From assembly GCF_000146345.1 (NCBI RefSeq), contig NZ_GL397071.1, positions 1 to 54,048 on the forward strand: a stretch of 54,048 nt of DNA, read 5' to 3'. Below the pieces are notes generated by a model. That model saw only the letters and a list, made by a program, of their open reading frames with translations, ran no database searches and was not told the DNA's origin. Numbering within the stretch: the first letter of the stretch is position 1; each line of letters opens with the position of its first letter. Made by a program: the position numbers and the translations under genes. This document shows, piece by piece, positions 8,297 through 15,859 of the stretch. The stretch is from Peptoniphilus duerdenii ATCC BAA-1640. GTDB taxonomy: Bacteria; Bacillota; Clostridia; Tissierellales; Peptoniphilaceae.

Positions 8297-8330
8297 TATT
8301 TAGTATTTTATAATAAGGAAGAGGTGAAAT

Positions 8331-8804
8331 ATGAACACAAAAGTATTAGTCAAAAACGCAATAGTGTTGGCACTATACATGCTTACAATAAGTTTAAATC
8401 CATATGGCTTTTTAATGTTTCAATTGAGACCTGGCGAAGCACTCTCAGTCCTTCCCTTCTTCAATAGAAAATATATGCCAGCACTAATAGTAGGAGGCGC
8501 ACTAGCAAACATCACATCACCACTAGGACCAATCGACATGGTAGTGGGAGGATCATGCGCAATAATCACCTATGCAATTAGTAAATACATCAAAAATCCA
8601 TACATCAACTCAGGAGTATTCTCCTTAGTATCTGGAATTTTGGTTTCAATCATGCTATTTAAGACTGGAAATATAGACATGTCACTTAAATTTCCATTTT
8701 TAATCTCAGTCTTAAGCATAGCAGGTTCAACTCTAATCGTAACAGTTTTGGCAACATGGATAATAAAAACTACAAAACTAAAATCAATAATAGAAGAGGA
8801 TTAA
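8331..8804 (+). CDS. QueT-family (queuosine precursor) membrane transporter
   Basis: This 157-residue hydrophobic protein has about five membrane segments. It shows the QueT (DUF988) pattern: an N-terminal helix with ALYMLTISLNPYGF, the conserved FQLRPGEALSVLPFF loop, and GGALANITSPLGPIDMVVGGS. QueT proteins are thought to be the substrate-binding S component of an ECF-type importer for queuosine precursors. No preQ1 riboswitch lies upstream, and neither ECF energising subunits nor queuosine genes are in the window, so the substrate is less certain than the family. It leads a plus-strand unit with a NUDIX hydrolase 1 bp later and an MFS transporter. Confidence 0.8.
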   Translation: MNTKVLVKNAIVLALYMLTISLNPYGFLMFQLRPGEALSVLPFFNRKYMPALIVGGALANITSPLGPIDMVVGGSCAIITYAISKYIKNPYINSGVFSLVSGILVSIMLFKTGNIDMSLKFPFLISVLSIAGSTLIVTVLATWIIKTTKLKSIIEED

Positions 8805-8805
8805 A

Positions 8806-9255
8806 TTGAAATTTACAGTAGGGTACATAAAAAGGGACGATGAGTTCCTTTTCTTGTACCGGAACAAAAAGAAAAACGATATAAATAAAGGCAAGTACAT
8901 CGGAGTCGGCGGACATATAGAGCCTGGCGAAACACCAGAAGAATGTATGGTGAGAGAAGCCTATGAAGAAACGGGACTAAAAATAGAAAATCCAAACAGA
9001 TTAGGCACAGTTTTATATGAACAGGACGACGGATACACAGAAGAGATGTACGTCTTTTATATAGATAAATATACGGGAGAGCTCCACGAAAGCGATGAAG
9101 GAGAACTGGAGTACATGACCCCAGAGGAATTTTATAAGAAGCCCCATTGGATTGGGGACGAACTATTTTTAAAATACGTATTTGAAAATAGAAAATTTGG
9201 AAAATTTAAGTTAAAGTACAAGAAAGACGAACTAGTGGAGGTAGAACATGAATAG
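8806..9255 (+). CDS. NUDIX hydrolase (MutT-like, 8-oxo-dGTP diphosphatase type)
   Basis: The protein is 149 residues with a TTG start directly after the queT stop and a GAAGAGG site. The full NUDIX box GX5EX7REUXEEXGU is present from residue 36 as GGHIEPGETPEECMVREAYEETGL, which binds the metal and hydrolyses nucleoside diphosphate-linked substrates. The N-terminal YIKRDDEFLFLYRN strand and C-terminal HWIGDELFLKYVF resemble MutT/YjhB-like housecleaning enzymes acting on oxidised dGTP. Actual substrate specificity is not readable from the box. It overlaps the following MFS gene by 8 bp, showing translational coupling. Confidence 0.85.
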   Translation: MKFTVGYIKRDDEFLFLYRNKKKNDINKGKYIGVGGHIEPGETPEECMVREAYEETGLKIENPNRLGTVLYEQDDGYTEEMYVFYIDKYTGELHESDEGELEYMTPEEFYKKPHWIGDELFLKYVFENRKFGKFKLKYKKDELVEVEHE

Positions 9256-10390
9256 TAAAATAAAATATTATACAACCATGGGACTTTACTGGTCAGTTAT
9301 CGCCGCCTGCGTAAGTTTTCTAAACGTGTTCCTTACAGGAAGAGGACTTGGCACAGCAGAAATAGGATTTTTAACCGCAGTAGGTAACGGACTAGCCGCC
9401 ATCTTTCAACCAATAGTATCCAAAGTCTGCTCCAGAAGCAACAAGAACGAAAGAGACTTCCTAGTCCTCATCTCCATGCTTGCAATGACCCTAGTAATCA
9501 TGGCACTAGAAAGAAAAGCAGGACTCTCAATGAAGATAGAAATCGTCGCAGCCATAGCACTAGTACTAGTGATGCAACCACTACTAAACTCACTAGGCTA
9601 CTTCTATATAGCAAGATCAGTAGAAATAAACTACGGAGTCAGTAGAGGCATCGGATCCATCACATTTGCCGGAACATCATTTGTCCTAGGAATTCTATCA
9701 GAAATAAACAAGGACCTCTCAATGGTCATGGCAGCAGTGCTACTAGGAGCATTAATACTCTCACTTCTAGCACAGAAACCAATCTCAGGTAACAACGTAG
9801 TCACAGTCTTCGACGGAAGAGCACAAAAACAAAAAATACAAAACTCAAAATTTGTAATCTTTCTACTAGCAGTAGGCATGCTCTTTACATTTTACAACGT
9901 CACAAACGTCTACCTACTACAAATAGCAAAGAGAATCGGAGGAGACGCAAAGACTGTGGGAACAGCATTTGCAGTAGCAGCACTCTTCGAATTTCCAATC
10001 ATGTTCATGTTCAATAGACTAAAAGAAAAATTTAAGTCAAGAAGCATGCTCATCTTTTCAGGAATATTCTTCCTATTAAAAGGAATACTCACCTATATAG
10101 CCACATCACCAAGTACACTAATAGCAATTCAAGTGACACAACTCTTTGGATTCGCACTGTTTACACCATGTTCAGTAGACTTTATAAATGACATCATGAG
10201 CGACGAAAAGAAGATCACAGGACAAGGATTCTTGGCATCGGCAATCACCATGGGAGGAGTCATCGGATCAGTAGCAGGCGGCGTGCTCATAGAATCCACC
10301 GGAGTACTAAACACACTAATAATATCAAATGTAATATGTTTAATAGCGATACTACTAATAGTAATATCAACGAGAGGATGCAATGAATAG
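9248..10390 (+). CDS. Major facilitator superfamily transporter
   Basis: This 380-residue protein has about 12 predicted membrane helices. The N-terminal half contains MGLYWSVIAACVSFLNVFLTGRGLGTAEIGFL, typical of the MFS nucleoside/galactoside-symporter-like group. A basic linker (about residues 188-197, ending RAQKQKIQNSK) separates the two six-helix halves. Glycine-rich motifs such as GGVIGSVAGGVLIEST close the C-terminal bundle. The substrate is unknown. The start overlaps the NUDIX gene by 8 bp, so it is the last gene of the queT unit, and a terminator begins within its final codons. Confidence 0.82.
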   Translation: MNSKIKYYTTMGLYWSVIAACVSFLNVFLTGRGLGTAEIGFLTAVGNGLAAIFQPIVSKVCSRSNKNERDFLVLISMLAMTLVIMALERKAGLSMKIEIVAAIALVLVMQPLLNSLGYFYIARSVEINYGVSRGIGSITFAGTSFVLGILSEINKDLSMVMAAVLLGALILSLLAQKPISGNNVVTVFDGRAQKQKIQNSKFVIFLLAVGMLFTFYNVTNVYLLQIAKRIGGDAKTVGTAFAVAALFEFPIMFMFNRLKEKFKSRSMLIFSGIFFLLKGILTYIATSPSTLIAIQVTQLFGFALFTPCSVDFINDIMSDEKKITGQGFLASAITMGGVIGSVAGGVLIESTGVLNTLIISNVICLIAILLIVISTRGCNE

Positions 10391-10404
10391 TTGCATCTTT
10401 TTTT
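10377..10404 (+). terminator. Intrinsic terminator of the queT unit
   Basis: GATGCAA pairs with TTGCATC around a 7-base loop, followed by seven T. The MFS stop codon lies in the loop. Confidence 0.85.
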
Positions 10405-10410
10405 AATATA

Positions 10411-10440
10411 AAAATGGCGACAATTGCCGCCATTTTTTTT
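10411..10440 (-). terminator. Bidirectional terminator hairpin
   Basis: AATGGCG pairs with CGCCATT, with T-runs in both directions. It probably ends the minus-strand propeller gene and backs up the preceding plus-strand terminator. Confidence 0.75.
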
Positions 10441-10474
10441 GATATTCTATATTCTAAATAAACTCTAAAGATTA

Positions 10475-11725
10475 TTATTTATTTAATTTATAATAATTTA
10501 CACAGCGGTTTTGCCAAGACCATACTATACATTCATCTCCTGACAAATGCACACTGACGTGAGTTTGTGGAACACTGATTTTACCAATTTTCTTTCCATG
10601 GCCATCTATAAAATCTATATTTGTTCCCTTTTTATTGCTGATGACCACAGCTAATTTTTCGCCATCAGATACAACCTCATTTACATTTGAGTATAATTTC
10701 TTCGTTCCACTTCCATCACCCTTAGCCATAAATAGATTTGGATTTTTACCATCCGTAAAATATCCTCCAGCATCTACAAAGAATACATTTCCATCAATTG
10801 GTAGAATATCATAGTAAGGATTGTTCCCCTTGCTTAAAAGAGTCGTTTTCTTTGAAGCTAAATCATATTTATAAAGCATCTTTTGAGGCTCAGCCATATC
10901 TTTGGTAGTAGGTATATCCTTTAAGAAGTAGATCTCATCTTTCCCCATAAATATGGAATGGATACCCTCAGCTAGACAAGCTTCATCTTCTGTTTCAAGA
11001 TCAAAAGATATCAAATCATAAGCATTAAAATTATCTTTTGTGTCTAAATCTTTTTTTAGATAGAGAGTGTTTCCTCTAAGGGCAGAATATTTATCAGCAT
11101 AGCTAAATGCTTGGCCTTTCCCCTTTAAAGACTCAAGGAAATATACGCCACTGTAGGATTCCACCTTAGTTTGAGAAAATATCTTCCCATTCATCTCTCT
11201 TACAATATTGCCATTGTCCCATGCCCCTGTAGGAGTTATAATTATAGATTTTTTATCACTATCAAATTGAAAATTCCCATAGTTATATGTCAAAATATTT
11301 TTGCCCTTATTAGGTCCAGTTAGACCGTAGACAAAATCACTTCCCATAAAACCTCCACCTAGATGGTAGATCATGTATAGGTTCCCGTCACTTAATACTT
11401 TAAATGAAATGTCTTTTGCTGATAAATTATAAGAGTCATAGTAGTTCACTAAAGTATTCTTGCCCGTTTTTAAATCTCTTTCGTATACTTTAACATAGCA
11501 GTTTCCTCCATAAAGGTTGCCCTTACTATCTTTTTCCTGGTTAGTAATCTTTACATCTGTATAGTATAGCTTGCCTTTATGTACTGCCATATCTGATAGA
11601 AATGAACTTTTGTTAAGCTTTATCTTTTTTTCTAACTTTGGAGATAATGCGTAAGAGTAGCTATCGGCTCCTAAAGCAATTAAAAACACAAAGATAAATA
11701 ATAAGAATTTGTGCATCTTTTTCAT
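10475..11725 (-). CDS. Secreted beta-propeller-like protein (DUF5050-like), unknown function
   Basis: The protein is 416 residues from the ATG that follows GGGGGAGG by 8 bases; a TTG 21 bases upstream overlaps that site and is rejected. Residues 1-25 are a signal peptide (KKMHKFLLFIFVFLIALG, with an AxA-like SYA end). The mature part repeats short units of the form GKLYYTDVK, DGNLYMIYH, KDEIYFLKDI, DGNVFFVDA and GEKLAVVIS. This is the pattern of beta-propeller or DUF5050-like blades that display surface proteins of anaerobic Firmicutes. No catalytic motif is seen. It is monocistronic, with a bidirectional terminator after it. Confidence 0.7.
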   Translation of the reverse strand: MKKMHKFLLFIFVFLIALGADSYSYALSPKLEKKIKLNKSSFLSDMAVHKGKLYYTDVKITNQEKDSKGNLYGGNCYVKVYERDLKTGKNTLVNYYDSYNLSAKDISFKVLSDGNLYMIYHLGGGFMGSDFVYGLTGPNKGKNILTYNYGNFQFDSDKKSIIITPTGAWDNGNIVREMNGKIFSQTKVESYSGVYFLESLKGKGQAFSYADKYSALRGNTLYLKKDLDTKDNFNAYDLISFDLETEDEACLAEGIHSIFMGKDEIYFLKDIPTTKDMAEPQKMLYKYDLASKKTTLLSKGNNPYYDILPIDGNVFFVDAGGYFTDGKNPNLFMAKGDGSGTKKLYSNVNEVVSDGEKLAVVISNKKGTNIDFIDGHGKKIGKISVPQTHVSVHLSGDECIVWSWQNRCVNYYKLNK

Positions 11726-11858
11726 ATCTAAAACCTCCCCCTTCAACTTATTCTCTTCTTAATTTTATCACATCACCATATTATAATGTGTGGAGTTGTT
11801 TCTATTTAATTAAAATGTAATATTAGCTTAATTTTTAAAACTCCCAATACAAAAATTA

Positions 11859-12030
11859 AAACACAACAAAAAACCGCTTGGTCTCCCAAACGGTTTCTTT
11901 TGTAAAAGGTATAAATTTTATGAGGTTAATCTCTAATTAATAGTATATATCAATTAATCTTCGTGTGAAACATAAATTTACTGTATTTTTATAAAAATTT
12001 TAAATTTATTCGCCTTTCATTTCTTTCTTT
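11859..12030. repeat. Direct repeat copy 1, with 3' gene remnant and terminator
   Basis: This 172-bp segment is nearly identical to 12370-12542. On the minus strand it holds the last codons of a DUF4364-like reading frame (KKEMKGE then TAA at 12006-12008) and an intrinsic terminator at 11866-11895 (AACCGTTTGG pairing with CCAAGCGGTT plus a T-run). The intact gene sits behind copy 2 only, so this copy is a displaced gene tail. The surrounding 11747-12517 interval holds no gene. Confidence 0.88.
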
Positions 12031-12369
12031 AAAAATTCCAGAGGAAGACTGTCACCTACCGACATTATATAAGGAAAACCCCCATGAAGACAGTCACCCT
12101 GAGCGGAAGAGCCGCAAGGCTCTGGAGTCGAATGGGTATAACCCTGGTGGGGTAATATAAGGATGACTTCAGTTGCAAAAACTAGGTATGCGGAAGTTAT
12201 ACCCGTTCGACTCGGAAAAAATTTTCCTCGCTCAGGGTGACGGCAGTTGGGGGGTATTCTCTATAAAAATTCCAGAGGAAGACTGTCACCATGGTGGGGT
12301 ATCACACTGATGATTATTCGCTTTCGTAGCCGAAGCTACCAACTTCCACAACCATACTGTCCAGTTACA
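12031..12369. repeat. Palindromic repeat cluster (family A) between the direct repeats
   Basis: The segment holds a forward unit (GACAGTCACCCTGAGCGG ... GGGTATAACC, about 12088-12140) and an inverted unit (GTTATACCCGTTCGACTC ... CTCAGGGTGACGG, about 12195-12243). Together they form a roughly 170-bp imperfect inverted repeat. A 26-base sequence beginning AAAAATTCCAGAGGAAGACT occurs twice exactly, at 12031-12056 and 12265-12290. No coding capacity is seen. It resembles a REP/MITE-like mobile palindrome. Confidence 0.75.
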
Positions 12370-12542
12370 AAAACACAACAAAAAACCGCTTGGTCATCCC
12401 AAACAGTTCTTTTGTAAAAGGTATAAATTTTATGAGGTTAATCTCTAATTAATAGTATATATCAATTAATCTCTGTGTGCAACATAAACTTACTGTATTT
12501 TTATAAAAATTTTAAATTTATTCGCCTTTTATTTCTTTCTTT
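12370..12542. repeat. Direct repeat copy 2, includes end of DUF4364 gene and its terminator
   Basis: This is the second copy of the 172-bp repeat. Its right end contains the last codons of the intact DUF4364 gene, and its left part the terminator at 12379-12408 (minus strand, AACTGTTTGG with CCAAGCGGTT and a T-run). Confidence 0.88.
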
Positions 12543-12973
12543 ATATAATTGTAGATTTTTTCGTAGGAATTCATGAATTTCTCCCTCTCAAGCTGTCCTT
12601 CTATGGTTATTTGAAATTCGCTTCCCCATATTCTCGCAAAATCTCCTAAGTACTCTATCTTTAGCGGTTCCTTCACGACCTTTAAATATTCTTCAAGTCT
12701 TTCTTCCACATCTTTTAAAAGTTTTCCATCCACTTCTTCCCTTAAAACTTCCAAGGTTCTTCTACCCTCTTCGGTGATCCTCACATCGTCGTAGGAATGG
12801 ACCAAGTTTGACTCTTGCAAAAATCCCAAATGGCTTCTGAAGTCAAAGTAATTCATAAGCTCCAAATTAAGCACAAATGTGGATAGTGTCTCCTCAGTCA
12901 ATTTATCTTTCGATTTATCCAATATGTCTAAAAGTAATATTTTTTCTCTAGCATTTTCTAAAAAATTTTCCAT
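12518..12973 (-). CDS. DUF4364 family protein
   Basis: The 151-residue protein begins MENFLENAREKILLLDIL and has a winged-helix-like N-terminal half (ELMNYFDFRSHLGFLQESNLVHSYDDVRITEEGRRTLEVL), followed by an alpha/beta C-terminal part. This is the usual make-up of DUF4364 proteins of Clostridia, which look like small DNA-binding proteins of unknown target. The start at 12973 has a GGTGAT site; a longer reading would run into the tRNA-Lys gene and is rejected. It lies directly downstream of tRNA-Lys and its terminator on the same strand. Its 3' end is part of a duplicated segment. Confidence 0.75.
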   Translation of the reverse strand: MENFLENAREKILLLDILDKSKDKLTEETLSTFVLNLELMNYFDFRSHLGFLQESNLVHSYDDVRITEEGRRTLEVLREEVDGKLLKDVEERLEEYLKVVKEPLKIEYLGDFARIWGSEFQITIEGQLEREKFMNSYEKIYNYIKKEIKGE

Positions 12974-13012
12974 TTCATCACCACGTACTCTTCCTGTTTT
13001 GATTTTTGGTAT

Positions 13013-13036
13013 AAAAAAAAGCCTGTAAAAACAGGC
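13013..13036 (-). terminator. tRNA-Lys terminator
   Basis: GCCTGT pairs with ACAGGC around TTTT and is followed by eight T on the minus strand, starting 1-2 bp after the tRNA CCA end. Confidence 0.85.
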
Positions 13037-13037
13037 T

Positions 13038-13113
13038 TGGTCCACTCTCAGGGACTCGAACCCTGGACCCACTGATTAAGAGTCAGTTGCTCTACCACCT
13101 GAGCTAAGAGTGG
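13038..13113 (-). tRNA. tRNA-Lys (anticodon CUU)
   Basis: This is a 76-nt cloverleaf with acceptor CCACTCT/AGAGTGG, discriminator A and an encoded CCA. The D-arm is GCTC...GAGC, the anticodon stem ACTGA/TCAGT has loop CTCTTAA, and the T-arm is CAGGG/CCCTG with TTCGAGT. The anticodon CTT reads lysine AAG codons. Confidence 0.95.
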
Positions 13114-13128
13114 TTAACTAACTCATTC

Positions 13129-13157
13129 ATTATAACTAGTATCTCTTTATTTGTCAA
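13129..13157 (-). promoter_or_regulatory. Consensus sigma-A promoter of tRNA-Lys
   Basis: TTGACA (13152-13157), a 17-bp spacer and TATAAT (13129-13134) match the housekeeping consensus exactly; the start would be a few bases before the tRNA. Confidence 0.9.
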
Positions 13158-13228
13158 GGGGCTTTAAGATTTTTTATAAATATTTTCTACATAAATCGCA
13201 TTTAACAATCGGATTGCTCGTAAATAAC

Positions 13229-13924
13229 TTATATTTTATTGTATTTTCCTTCTTTTTGACTACCATAGATAATTTCCATGTCCACATGTTTTTTTATATA
13301 GTTTGCAAAATCAAAGAAGTCATCATTTTCTTTATAAACATTGGTGATAAGTAGAACCTTGCGACCCTTCGCTCCTTTAAAAAGTCCGTCTGGACTTGTG
13401 ATTATATCCTTGTAAGTCTTCTTTGTTATGGCATCTTTTTCAAATCTCATTTTAAAAAGATTTTCATTTTGAACTATTTCGCCATTTACAAATCGCCCTA
13501 GATAACCCCAAGGGATTACACCTACGGTCATATCCGTTTCTTTAAGCACCTTCGGTTCGAAATCATCATTGGCTTTAAGCGGCTTGCTGTCGGAATTATC
13601 AGCATTTATAATCACATATTTAAAATTACTAAGCCCATCCAAACTTTCGATAGGACCCATCTTTCTACCATCGATTCCGTTTCCGTAGTAGACTATTTTT
13701 CTCGTGTGAGCAGTCTTTAGAAAAATCTTGTTCGGGATGAAGATCTCGTCCCAGCGAAGCCCTCTTGGGATAGCCATCCCCATAGTTGTGGTGATAAGGA
13801 TACTCTCTCCGATTTTTAAATCATCTTTTAACTCCTTGGAGAAATTTTCAATAAAAGTTTTCTTGCCACCGGAGCCAACCACAGAGATTACTCCCCCATC
13901 TATATTAAGTAAATCTTTTAACAT
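13229..13924 (-). CDS. yqeC: YqeC-family selenium cofactor biosynthesis protein
   Basis: The 231-residue protein begins with a P-loop-like sequence (VISVVGSGGKKTFIENFSKEL, about residues 13-33). Conserved TTTMGMAIP and later NADNSDSKPLKA and GVIPWGYLG blocks are the pattern of YqeC proteins. YqeC is a genomic marker of selenium-dependent molybdenum hydroxylases and is thought to help deliver selenium as a labile cofactor. The canonical GGGKTT is modified here to GSGGKKTF, so nucleotide binding may differ. No such hydroxylase or molybdenum cofactor gene is in the window. It is monocistronic, 115 bp upstream of the divergent glutaredoxin gene. Confidence 0.72.
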   Translation of the reverse strand: MLKDLLNIDGGVISVVGSGGKKTFIENFSKELKDDLKIGESILITTTMGMAIPRGLRWDEIFIPNKIFLKTAHTRKIVYYGNGIDGRKMGPIESLDGLSNFKYVIINADNSDSKPLKANDDFEPKVLKETDMTVGVIPWGYLGRFVNGEIVQNENLFKMRFEKDAITKKTYKDIITSPDGLFKGAKGRKVLLITNVYKENDDFFDFANYIKKHVDMEIIYGSQKEGKYNKI

Positions 13925-14039
13925 CGTAACCTCCTAATCTAAGTATATCATTAAAAGATTAAGTTTTCATGGTCAAATATTTTAACAAAATAAAGCAAAG
14001 AAATCTCATTCGTGGTACAATAATAAAAAAGGAGGAGTT

Positions 14040-14768
14040 ATGAAAAATTTAAAAATAATTACTTGCTCACTTATTATCGCTATGATTCCAGGTTTTACAA
14101 AGGCTATTACCCCTTCAGACCAAGGAATCTATATAAACGACAACAAAGTAGAAATCTCTGGAGTAAAGCACCAAGGCTTCAACTACTTTCGTTTGAGAGA
14201 CATTGCATATGTACTAAAAGAAACCCCATCTAAATTTGAAGTAGGCTACGACAAAGATAGGAAGTCCGTGGTAATTAACACAAAGACAGAATACACTGGT
14301 GACAAAATAAATCCAGAAAAACTTGGAGAAAACCTAAATCCAGTGGAAATTCCCATTGAAGTAAATAAGACTCTCTCCCACATAGAAGTTGTAAATGTTG
14401 ACGGATACAACTACTTTAGATTAAGAGATCTGGCAGTGCTAGTAGGATTTGAAATAAAATATAATCCAGAAGATAAAAAAGTGGAAATAATCACAGAAAA
14501 AGAAAGTGAAGACGAAGATCTAGTTACGAAACTAAAAAAATCCAAAACACCAATAATCTATGGCAGAGACAGCTGTCCAGCCTGCATAAAACTAAAAGCC
14601 TACTTGGATAAAAATAAAATTGAATATGAATTTAGATCCACCGAAGAACCAAAAAATAAAGACGAACTCATATCCATGGGATTTAACAGCGTTCCACAAA
14701 TGTTTTACGACGGAGAAGTCTACGGCGGATACAACGAAGACGAATTAAAAAGAATATTTGAAAAATAA
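14040..14768 (+). CDS. Secreted glutaredoxin fused to two stalk (copper amine oxidase N-like) domains
   Basis: The 242-residue protein has a signal peptide (residues 1-22, NLKIITCSLIIAMIPGFTKA). Two tandem stalk repeats follow, marked by GFNYFRLRDIAYVL near residue 44 and GYNYFRLRDLAVLVGF near residue 121. A C-terminal glutaredoxin domain starts near residue 168 (IIYGRDSCPACIKLKAYL), with redox motif CPAC and cis-proline loop FNSVPQMF. Stalk domains are common on surface proteins of anaerobic Firmicutes. A CPAC glutaredoxin outside the membrane would reduce or exchange disulfides on exported proteins. The ATG follows GGAGGAG. The fusion is unusual; each domain is clear. Confidence 0.82.
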   Translation: MKNLKIITCSLIIAMIPGFTKAITPSDQGIYINDNKVEISGVKHQGFNYFRLRDIAYVLKETPSKFEVGYDKDRKSVVINTKTEYTGDKINPEKLGENLNPVEIPIEVNKTLSHIEVVNVDGYNYFRLRDLAVLVGFEIKYNPEDKKVEIITEKESEDEDLVTKLKKSKTPIIYGRDSCPACIKLKAYLDKNKIEYEFRSTEEPKNKDELISMGFNSVPQMFYDGEVYGGYNEDELKRIFEK

Positions 14769-14774
14769 TAAAAA

Positions 14775-14809
14775 AAGTATTGGACATAAGTAAAACTTAT
14801 CCAATACTT
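14775..14809. terminator. Bidirectional terminator
   Basis: AAGTATTGGA and TCCAATACTT form a long stem with an inner ATAAGT/ACTTAT pairing and A/T runs on both sides. It lies between the convergent glutaredoxin and YitT genes. Confidence 0.85.
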
Positions 14810-14835
14810 TTTTATTTTAGAATTTAATATCATTG

Positions 14836-15468
14836 TTACGCACTTGCAGCCATAGCCACTCTTCCCTTAAGCTCAATCTGTCCCACAATCACAGAACTAA
14901 TCGTAGTCGTGATAAGAGAGAACACAAGTTGAGTAACAGGAATATAGCTAATAGACATGACAAGCACAACTATATCACAAATGATGTATACCATGGCAAG
15001 ACTTAGGTTAAACTTGTCAGAAATGGCAAGAGCTAAAGCGTCATCACCGCCAGTAGCACCACCTTCAGTAACCACAAGACCGCAACCAAGTCCGATTAAA
15101 ACCCCACCAAGTACAGCAGCCACAAGAGGGCTGTCATAAAGAGGCGGTAAAATAGTTCCAGTAAATTTAAAAATACTTAAAAAAACGGAAAATAAAATGG
15201 TCGCCACCATGGACTTCTTGATAAATTCGCCACCGAGGATTTTGTAACCCAAAATGTAACACAAAATATCAAGCACAACAGAAGAAATCGAAGGGTCAAT
15301 CCCGAACATCTTCTTAAAAAATAGCATAAGACCAAGGATACCACCCTCAGTGACAAAACTTTGGTCATGCACATTTAACACGGCAAAAGCGAGAATCCCG
15401 CTGCCTAAAACAATCCTTAGAAATGATCTAAAGGATAAATCTAAAAAATTAAGTTTTTTATTTAGCAT
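14836..15468 (-). CDS. YitT-family membrane protein lacking the DUF2179 domain
   Basis: The 210-residue protein has about six membrane helices. YitT-type motifs are present: SGILAFAVLNVHDQSFVTEGG near the N-terminus and GLGCGLVVTEGGATGGDDALAL near residue 135. Typical YitT proteins are about 280 residues and end with a cytoplasmic DUF2179 domain. This one stops soon after the last helix with ELKGRVAMAASA, so it is a short form or a degraded one. Function in the family is unknown. An AGGAGTG site precedes the ATG, and 58 bp further up is the terminator of a structured RNA that may control it. Confidence 0.78.
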   Translation of the reverse strand: MLNKKLNFLDLSFRSFLRIVLGSGILAFAVLNVHDQSFVTEGGILGLMLFFKKMFGIDPSISSVVLDILCYILGYKILGGEFIKKSMVATILFSVFLSIFKFTGTILPPLYDSPLVAAVLGGVLIGLGCGLVVTEGGATGGDDALALAISDKFNLSLAMVYIICDIVVLVMSISYIPVTQLVFSLITTTISSVIVGQIELKGRVAMAASA

Positions 15469-15525
15469 TATTTCACTCCTATTCTTAATTTACCTATCTT
15501 AAATCTATCGCAATAAAATTTTGCA

Positions 15526-15728
15526 ACAAAAAAAAGACGGCCAAACGTCTTTTAGGTGAGATGCTTTTTTGTTTCTTAATTTTTTCTTGTAAAAACTCTG
15601 AACCAGAACCACTTTTTAGCCTATAAATCTGTCACATCAGACATAAACCAGGCTCTTTATCGTAAGAACTGTCATCAGATAAAAACTACCCGAAGGTAAC
15701 CTTAAAAGATACTTAATTTTTCTTTCAT
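15526..15728 (-). ncRNA. Unassigned structured leader or small RNA upstream of the YitT gene
   Basis: The minus-strand transcript from a strong promoter is about 195 nt and ends in an intrinsic terminator at 15526-15551 (AAGACG/CGTCTT plus eight T). It folds into GGTTACC-TTCG-GGTAGTT and a longer hairpin closed by AGCCT/AGGCT that contains GTCTG/CAGAT. No reading frame of note is present. The promoter-structured RNA-terminator-gene order fits either a riboswitch attenuating the YitT gene or an independent small RNA. I do not recognise a known class. Confidence 0.6.
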
Positions 15729-15734
15729 AATAAT

Positions 15735-15761
15735 ATTATAACTTTTCTTTTAAGTTGTCAA
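15735..15761 (-). promoter_or_regulatory. Strong promoter of the 15.6-kb RNA
   Basis: TTGACA (15756-15761) is followed by TATAAT (15735-15740, 15-bp spacer) or an overlapping TAATAT with the optimal 17-bp spacer, on the minus strand. Confidence 0.8.
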
Positions 15762-15859
15762 TAGAAAATGGCTATTTAAAGCCGTTTTATATAATGAATA
15801 TAAAGTTTAATAAATGATTACGAAGATAATGGTCGCATAATTTGTTCAAACATGGGTGA

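Noticed and set aside
8170-8330. preQ1 riboswitch expected before the QueT-like gene
   Set aside because: The leader after the predicted start is only about 28 nt and no preQ1-I or -II consensus (AGAGG...CACCCTCT-like stem-loop or class II core) is present.
11859-12542. CRISPR array
   Set aside because: The repeats here and elsewhere are long, irregular and palindromic without regular spacers or cas genes.
12974-13072. N-terminally longer DUF4364 protein
   Set aside because: The extension runs through the tRNA-Lys terminator and into the tRNA gene.
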